Below are positions 58,201 to 64,000 of a DNA stretch of 64,000 nucleotides, in pieces (position 1 is the stretch's first letter; each line of letters opens with the position of its first letter). The position numbers and the translations under genes are program-made. The notes beneath the pieces are model-generated. The model had not been told where the DNA came from. It did no database searches and saw nothing but the letters and a program-made list of their open reading frames with translations. The stretch spans positions 711,670,456 to 711,734,455 of the forward strand of contig OX422207.1 of NCBI GenBank assembly GCA_949130495.1, given 5' to 3'. This stretch comes from Sambucus nigra (taxonomy: Eukaryota; Streptophyta; Magnoliopsida; Dipsacales; Adoxaceae).

Positions 58201-58940
58201 TTAGGACAGGGAAAAGGCAAAACTACTTATTATGACACTCTAAGTGATAGTGATGTTGAGTTGGTGGATTTTGGATATGAATCATCAGATGAACATAACT
58301 TCGGCACATTCATGGTGTGTCACGTTATCTCTTCAAGTATGTCTCCCGTCGATGAGGACATTTCTAAACATGATTGCCTTAAAAATATTTTGAACCATTC
58401 TGGAGAGAGTGAGGGATAGCATGGACTCTAACAGACCTACAGCGAACTTTACACCGAGTCATCAAAACTCAAGAAGTAAAATAAAAATTTAGCTCTTAGG
58501 GTGTTATCTTTAAAGAAGGAGTTGAAGGTTTTGAGAGAGAGTGAGACCCCAATTAGGATTTATTTGAGTGAGCAGTTAGTTTTAATGGGTATGGAAAAGA
58601 ATTATGTGACCAACAAAGTGTTTAGCCTTATGAGAGATCTTCAAGCATCATTAGAAACTCATGAGAAACTTGATGAAGCCCATGTTTCCCAACTCGAAAA
58701 AAATCCCGAACGTGCTTGAGAGGTTAAATTTACTTTATAGGACACATCTAAGAAGGTTAAAAGGATGTTCCTAGGTCCCACGTTAGGTTTTAAACAGAGG
58801 CAAATGATAGGTTATGATGGTGCATCCACTTCCAATATCGCACCCGAACTGGTTTCTAAGTTTGTAATGGATCCGTATGGGCCTCAACCTAACCCACCAC
58901 AGAGAACTCGTACTAGGCATTTTAATTAAGTTAGACCCAA
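58201..58940 (+). pseudogene. C3 copia gag, part 3 (after E4)
   Basis: Continues the nucleocapsid tail with GLGQGKGKTTYYDTLSDSDV then ELVDFGYESSDE, the acidic Ser/Asp block usual after a SIRE-type knuckle. A coiled-coil segment follows at 58501-58719 (LSLKKELKVLRESE, MRDLQASLETHEKLDEAHVS), then scattered coding-like words to about 58930. Stops at about 58420-58500 break it. No protease or pol is found downstream, so the copia element is truncated here. Confidence 0.7.
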
Positions 58941-59150
58941 AAAAATCTATGTTTATACCTAGTACAAATAAAGAGATCACCTTAGGGAATTTTTCTTAAG
59001 CTAGGAAGAATCTCTCTCACACATGCTCCTACACACCACTATAATGACTTTACTAGTCTTAGAGAGTAATTTGAGTTTCTATTTACTACATATAAAAGCT
59101 TAATGTTAGAATTTTAAAGGATGCATATGCCTATAGAGAACACTTCCAAT
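58941..59150. other. Unassigned spacer
   Basis: AT-rich, no frame or repeat seen; separates C3 from T1. Confidence 0.4.
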
Positions 59151-60465
59151 TGTAAACCCCTCCCGCACCCAAGGAGAGCGGGGCGACGCGCTACTGTGAT
59201 AAAACTAACCAAATCCACAATATAAATAAGGTATAGAGCATATATATCCCACAATAAAAAACAAGAGAAACCACTAATCTCAATTCTCCAAATTAAATAC
59301 AACAAATGTCTCTCGAAATAAAATAACTAAATCGCCAATGCTCTATACATCAAAATAAATACAAATCTTTTCATTTGTACTCTCGAATATTCTTCCCAAA
59401 ATATCCAAGATAAAAGTCAATCTCCAATTGAGTCCAAAGCACCCAAAATACGTCCTAACCATCCACTAAAAGAAAATATGGGGAAGTACACAATACGACA
59501 GGAAAGATGCTCAAAAAATATTCGCGGTGAATAAAGCATAAGAATACGAGTATGAATATTCAAATCAAATGCAAATTTCATATGCATTTTATCAATATAA
59601 TTTCCCAACAACACATTAATCCGAGTCACCATGGCCTCACCATACCGCGCTATACTTTATCATGTAGCCGGAACAGGAATTTTGGCTGGTGGCCAACATC
59701 AGTGCCATATTAAAATCTCATGACAACATGCCCAACACAATAATAATACCACAGGAATAAAAAATTAGATTCCAACAATAATTTTCATATTCCAATGAAT
59801 TTAGCAATTCAAATATGAGTTCAATAATCACATGAAATCAAAGGGAATATCTCTTGAGAGATTTAAAGAGCATATTGTGTAAAACCCCCTACCTTAAACC
59901 ACCAAAAGGAACCAATATAATTATGCCTAGAATCTCATCAAGAATCATCAACAATCATCTAAAAAAGATCACCACAAAACTCTTCCAAGATCCAACACCA
60001 AAACATCCCTAAGAAGACCTCCAAAAACTAGGGTTGAAAACATAATATAAAGGGGCTAAGTGTATATAAAAAGTGAGGAAATAAAAAAATGTTTACTGCA
60101 TATTTTTGTACCAAAAAATGGTTCTCAAGTGGTCACCCACAACCCATTTTATAAGGCAAAAAGAATAGAGTTTAAACCAAAATCAAACTCTCAAAAACCT
60201 TACAACGCACGAAATCTACTGGGATAGATCGATCTACCCCCGTCGTCGATCGATAGATCGCCCAGTTATTTCACTCCGCCGCCTTAAATTTTTTACAAGG
60301 GATATATCATCTAAAAATCCGTTTTAACTCCGATTTCGAAACCGTTAGAAATTCTCATCTTTAAAAATAAAATCCAACATTTTCGAGCAAGAAAAATAAT
60401 TTTATCAACAACTTTATTTTCCTCTATATTTTTGAAAATACCCCCAAATTACGCTGGTTGTTACA
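59151..60465 (-). repeat. T1 LTR1 (1315 bp)
   Basis: + strand TGTAAACCCC...GGTTGTTACA. It matches LTR2 through GTACTCTCGAATATTCTTCC, GATGCTCAA and ATAAAGAGCATATTGTG blocks. It follows the first interior's polypurine side, so it acts as a 3' LTR. Confidence 0.85.
60219..60265. repeat. GATCGATC inverted repeat in T1 LTR1
   Basis: 47-bp imperfect palindrome bounded by CTGGG and CCCAG with GATCGATC words in both arms. The same 47 bp occur at 61780-61826 in LTR2. Confidence 0.8.
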
Positions 60466-60710
60466 CTTTTCCACTAGCAATGGAATTTCACCCTCGAAAT
60501 TCGCTGAAAGCCTAACTCTTAAAATTAGGCCACTACAACAATCTCCAAAAATAATCTCATCTCCGAAATTAATTCCACACATATAATCTAGATGCCTAAC
60601 ACGAAATGATCATATAAAATTTCTATGTCCAAACATGTGCTACAAAAATGCAACGGACCCAAAACCCTAGACCCGAGGGTGGTCGTATACCTAAGCTCTG
60701 ATACCATTTC
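60466..60710 (-). other. T1 interior 1 (245 bp)
   Basis: On the - strand the primer site TGGTATCAGAGC is at 60706-60695, 4 nt after the LTR end, and the polypurine-side block is at 60490-60466. Nothing between them is coding. Confidence 0.85.
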
Positions 60711-62038
60711 TGTAACACCTCTCCCGCGCTCGAGGAGAGTGGGGCGGTGCGCTACTACAATAAAACTAACGAAATTCACAATATAAATAAGGTATAGAGC
60801 ATCTAAATCCCACAATAAAAAATAAGAGAAACCATTAATCTCAATTCTCCAAATTAAATACAACAAATGTCTCTCGAAATAAAACAACTAAATCGCCAAT
60901 GCTCTATACATCAAAATAAATACAAATCTTCTCATTTGTACTCTCGAATATTCTTCCCAAAATATCCAAGCTAAAAGTCAATCTCCAATTAAGTCCAAAG
61001 TGCCCAAAAATTCGCGCTAACTTGCCACTAAAAGAAAATATGGGGAAGTACATAATATGACAGGAAAGATGCTCAACAAATATTAGCGGTGAATAAAGCG
61101 TAACAATACGAGTGCGAATATTCAAATCAAATGCAAATCTGATCAGCATTTTATCAAAATAATTTCTCAACAACACATTAATCCGGGTCACCATGCCTCA
61201 CCATACCGCACCATTATTTATCAAGCAGCCGGAACAGGAATTTTGGCGGGTGCCCAACATCAGTGCCATATTAAAATCGCATAACATCATACCCAACACA
61301 ATAATAATACCACATGAATCAAAAATTAGATTCCAACAATAATTTTTGGATTCCAATGAATTTTGTAATTCAAATATGAGTTCAATAATCACATGAAATT
61401 GAAGGGAATAACTCTCGATAGATTTAAAGAGCATATTGTGTAAAACCCCATACCTTAAACCACCAAAAGGAACCAATATAATTCTGCCTAGAAACTTATC
61501 AAGAATCATAAAGAATCTTCTCACAAAGATCACCATAAAACTTTTCCAAGATCCAACACCAAATCAACCCCAAGAACACCTCCAAAAGCTAGGGTTGAAA
61601 ACATAATATAAAGGGTCTAAGTGTATATAAAAAGAGAGGAAATAAAAATATGTTTACAGAATATTTTTGTGCCAAAAGATTTTTCTCAAATGGTTACCCA
61701 CGACCCCTTTTATAAGGCAAAAAGAATAGAGTTTAAACCAAAACCAAACTCTTAAAAACGTTTTAGCGTACGAAATCTGCTGGGGTCGATCGATCGGCCC
61801 CTGGGTTCGATTGATCGATCGCCCAGTTATTTCACTCGGCCGCCTTAACATTTTTGCAAGGGATAAATAATTTATAAATCAATTAAAAATCCATTTTAAC
61901 TCCGATTTCGAAACCATTTGAAATTCTCGTCTTTAAAAATAAAATTCAACATTTTCGAGCAAGAAAAATAATTTTATCAAAAACTTTATTTTTCTCTATA
62001 TTTTTTAAAATACGCCAAAAATGATGCGGGTTGTTGCA
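60711..62038 (-). repeat. T1 LTR2 (1328 bp)
   Basis: + strand TGTAACACCT...GGTTGTTGCA. It is shared between the two units, as 5' LTR of one and 3' LTR of the other. Confidence 0.85.
61780..61826. repeat. GATCGATC inverted repeat in T1 LTR2
   Basis: Same length and place as in LTR1; here the left arm reads CGATCGATCG and the right arm GATTGATCGATCG. Confidence 0.8.
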
Positions 62039-62283
62039 CTTCCCCACTAACAATGGAATTTCACCCTCAAAATTCGCCGAAAGCCTAACTCTCAAAATCA
62101 GGCCACTACAATAATCTCCAAAAATAATCTCGTCTCCAAAATCAATTCCTCACATCTAATTTAGATGCCTAACACGAAACGATCATATACAAATTTTATC
62201 TCCAAACATGCGCTAAAAAAACGCAACAGACCCAAAACCCAACACCCGAGGGCGGTCGTATACCTAAGCTATGACACCATTTC
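62039..62283 (-). other. T1 interior 2 (245 bp)
   Basis: Same length as interior 1. The primer site (- strand, 62279-62268) reads TGGTGTCATAGC, two changes from the copy in interior 1. Confidence 0.85.
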
Positions 62284-62941
62284 TGTAACACCTCGCTCGC
62301 ACCCAAGGAGAGAAGGGCGGTGCGCTACTGCGATAAAAATAACCAATTCCACAATATAAACAAGATATAGAGTATCTAAATCCCACAATAAAAAATAAGA
62401 GAAATCACTAATCTCAATTCTCCAAATTAAATACAACAATTGTCTTTCGAAATAAAACAACTAAATCGCCAATGCTCTATACATCAAAATAAATACAAAT
62501 CTTCTCATTTGTACTCTCGAATATTCTTTCCAAAATATCCAAGATAAAAGTCAATCTCCATTTGAGTCCAAAGCGCCCAAAAATCCGTGCTAACCTGCCA
62601 CTCAAAAGAAAATATGGGGAAGTACACAATACGACAGGAAATATGCTCAACAAATATTATCTGTGAATAAAGCGCAGGAATCGGAATTTTGGCAGGTGCC
62701 CAATATCAGTGCCATATTAAAATCGCATGACAACATGCCCAACACAATAATAATACCACATGAATCAAAAATTTGATTCCAATAATAATTTTCAGATTCT
62801 AATGAATTTATCAATTCAAATATGAGTTCAATAATCACATGAAATCAAAGGGAATTACTCTCGAGAGATTTAAAGAGCATATTGTGTAAAACTCCATACC
62901 TTAAACCACCGAATGGAACCAATATAATTCTGCCCAGAAAC
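62284..62941 (-). repeat. T1 LTR3, truncated (about 658 bp)
   Basis: Matches LTR2 from TGTAACACCT to the GGAACCAATATAATTCTGCC block, then stops. About 50 bp inside it (near 62655) are missing compared with LTR2. Confidence 0.8.
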
Positions 62942-64000
62942 ACATGTGACGTAATTTAATGGAAATTAAATATTATGCATTGATTAAATTATTAATCGAA
63001 GAGAAATGATTAATGTTTATTGAATAAAATTACTAAGTGAATAGTAATTACATATTTGAGGTCACAACGAGTGATAGTGATGTGACAATATGGTATCTCA
63101 AATGGATGTCGTGTGTGGACTAAATGGGGTAGAGATACGAAATAAATTATGAGTAATGCGAATGATGATTTTGAGGTTACGATTGAGTCTGAAAGGGTTG
63201 AAACAATCAAAATAGTATACCCGGGTGTGTAGTTTGAGTCCCAGGATAGTTTTAGACCAAACTGACACCGCGAGAGGGTGTTTTGGTCATTTTATAACCT
63301 AGGGTTAAGGGGATTTCGAAATTTCAAGATTATATATAGTTTTGGTGATTTGAGGTTAGGGTAAAAAGATTACAAAATCATTGGAGGCCAGTAGAGAGGG
63401 GAGGAAGAGTCTTCTAAGATCTTAAAGAGAATTTGTGGAAAAATCATCCTCATTCTTGCAACGCAACCATAGTTGAAGGGTGGATCAGAAGAAAAGCATC
63501 ATCAAAATGATCAAATTAAACTTCTTTCATAAGAGGCAAGTATTTATCTTGTAAAACTTTTATGAATTATAATACCTATGTAGAATAGGAACTTTGAATT
63601 ATGGACAATTGATGTTACCCTTGTAAATTGACGAGTAAAATTATAATTAGGAAAATGATTTGATGCAGAATAAATCCAATTACATAAACAAAATAAAATT
63701 CAAGAGTTCTAGGATTTGAATCATGGATTAAATCTGGGTTTTGGGTAATTTATATAAAGAACACAAAACTGTAGGATTAATGATTATGGGGTCTTAAATC
63801 TTATTATAGGATGAAATTATATGCATTTTATTCACGAGTTACGTTAGAATTTATCCCTACATGGTTATTTGATGTTTAGATATCATAATTTAGGGTTTGA
63901 GATTGTGGTATGAAAGTTTAAGGAATTTAAGAACACGAAAATTCTTAATAGCAAAAGGAAGAAGAATACCCCTGACACTTTTCGAATCAATTCAGCCATT
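62942..64000 (+). repeat. Probable LTR of a further Tekay-type element, running off the window
   Basis: Resembles the first part of the E2/E4 LTRs in layout: GTGTGTAGTTTGAGTCCCAGG (a diverged form of the GTTTGGGTCCCGGGGC block), GAGGGTGTTTTGGTCATTTT, then a downstream AAGAGGCAAGTATT where E2/E4 have AGAGGCAAGTGGTT. Sequence identity is low and no coding is seen. Its start is missing, cut at the junction with T1. Confidence 0.4.

Larger units (their letters stand above)
59151..62941 (-). mobile_element. T1: tandem three-LTR array of a tiny non-autonomous gypsy element
   Basis: Read on the - strand the pattern is LTR3 (truncated) - 245-bp interior - LTR2 - 245-bp interior - LTR1. Each LTR begins TGTAACAACC or its variant and ends GGTGTTACA. 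Each interior starts with a primer site 4 nt after the LTR end and ends with a chromovirus-style GTGAAATTCCATTG...GGAAAAG block. There is no coding capacity. Repeat starts on the + strand are at 59151, 60711 and 62284, i.e. periods of 1560 and 1573 bp. LTRs differ by several per cent. Such arrays arise by exchange between LTRs of neighbouring or sister copies. Confidence 0.85.

Noticed and set aside
59114..62460. Hydrophobic - strand frames repeated at 59114, 60588 and 62269
   Set aside because: They cross LTR/interior borders of T1 and arise from the tandem array.

Overview
The window is plant nuclear DNA made almost entirely of nested LTR retrotransposons. I see no host gene, rRNA, tRNA or CRISPR array. 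The plant origin is inferred from gag-pol families typical of angiosperms: Ty1/copia with Met-tRNA primer sites, Ty3/gypsy chromoviruses with an integrase-linked chromodomain, and a Tat-like element with an antisense gene. CACTA and hAT fragments and heavy nesting agree. The sequence does not identify the species.

Layout, with short names used below. (1) 1-3544: right end of a + strand Tat-like element: an antisense (- strand) spliced pseudogene, then a 523-bp LTR. (2) C1, 3674-25181: a - strand Ty1/copia element, SIRE/Maximus-like by my reading, with 1.9-2.0 kb LTRs. It is split by E1, 9363-21089: a complete - strand non-autonomous element flanked by ATAAC duplications. E1 carries no pol; its LTRs hold an 18-bp minisatellite and its interior is a chain of other minisatellites. 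(3) E2, 25328-35771: a complete + strand Tekay/Del-like chromovirus flanked by ACTAT. Its gag-pol is nearly full length but has nine nonsense codons and one frameshift. (4) C2 and C3, 35777-58940: two + strand copia 5' ends in tandem. The gag of C3 is cut by E3 (37653-47819, - strand, GTCAC) and by E4 (48533-58195, + strand, TAGGC). E4 shares LTRs, primer region and polypurine tract with E2 but has lost all of gag-pol. (5) T1, 59151-62941: a - strand LTR-interior-LTR-interior-LTR array with 1.3-kb LTRs and two 245-bp interiors that hold little beyond a primer site and a polypurine tract. (6) 62942-64000: a diverged Tekay-type LTR running off the window.

Insertion order follows from the nesting. 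C1 is older than E1, and C3 is older than E3 and E4. The LTRs of E3 are the most diverged and carry CACTA and hAT debris. The LTRs of E2 look close to identical by eye, so E2 is probably the youngest. E2 could once have supplied proteins in trans to E4, but as it stands every coding region in the window is broken.

The most unusual items are E1 (an element built of tandem repeats, some open in several frames), the T1 three-LTR array, the E2/E4 autonomous/non-autonomous pair, and the antisense spliced gene at the left edge. All identities come from reading the sequence. LTR lengths, termini and target duplications were counted directly; lineage names rest on remembered family features and were not searched.
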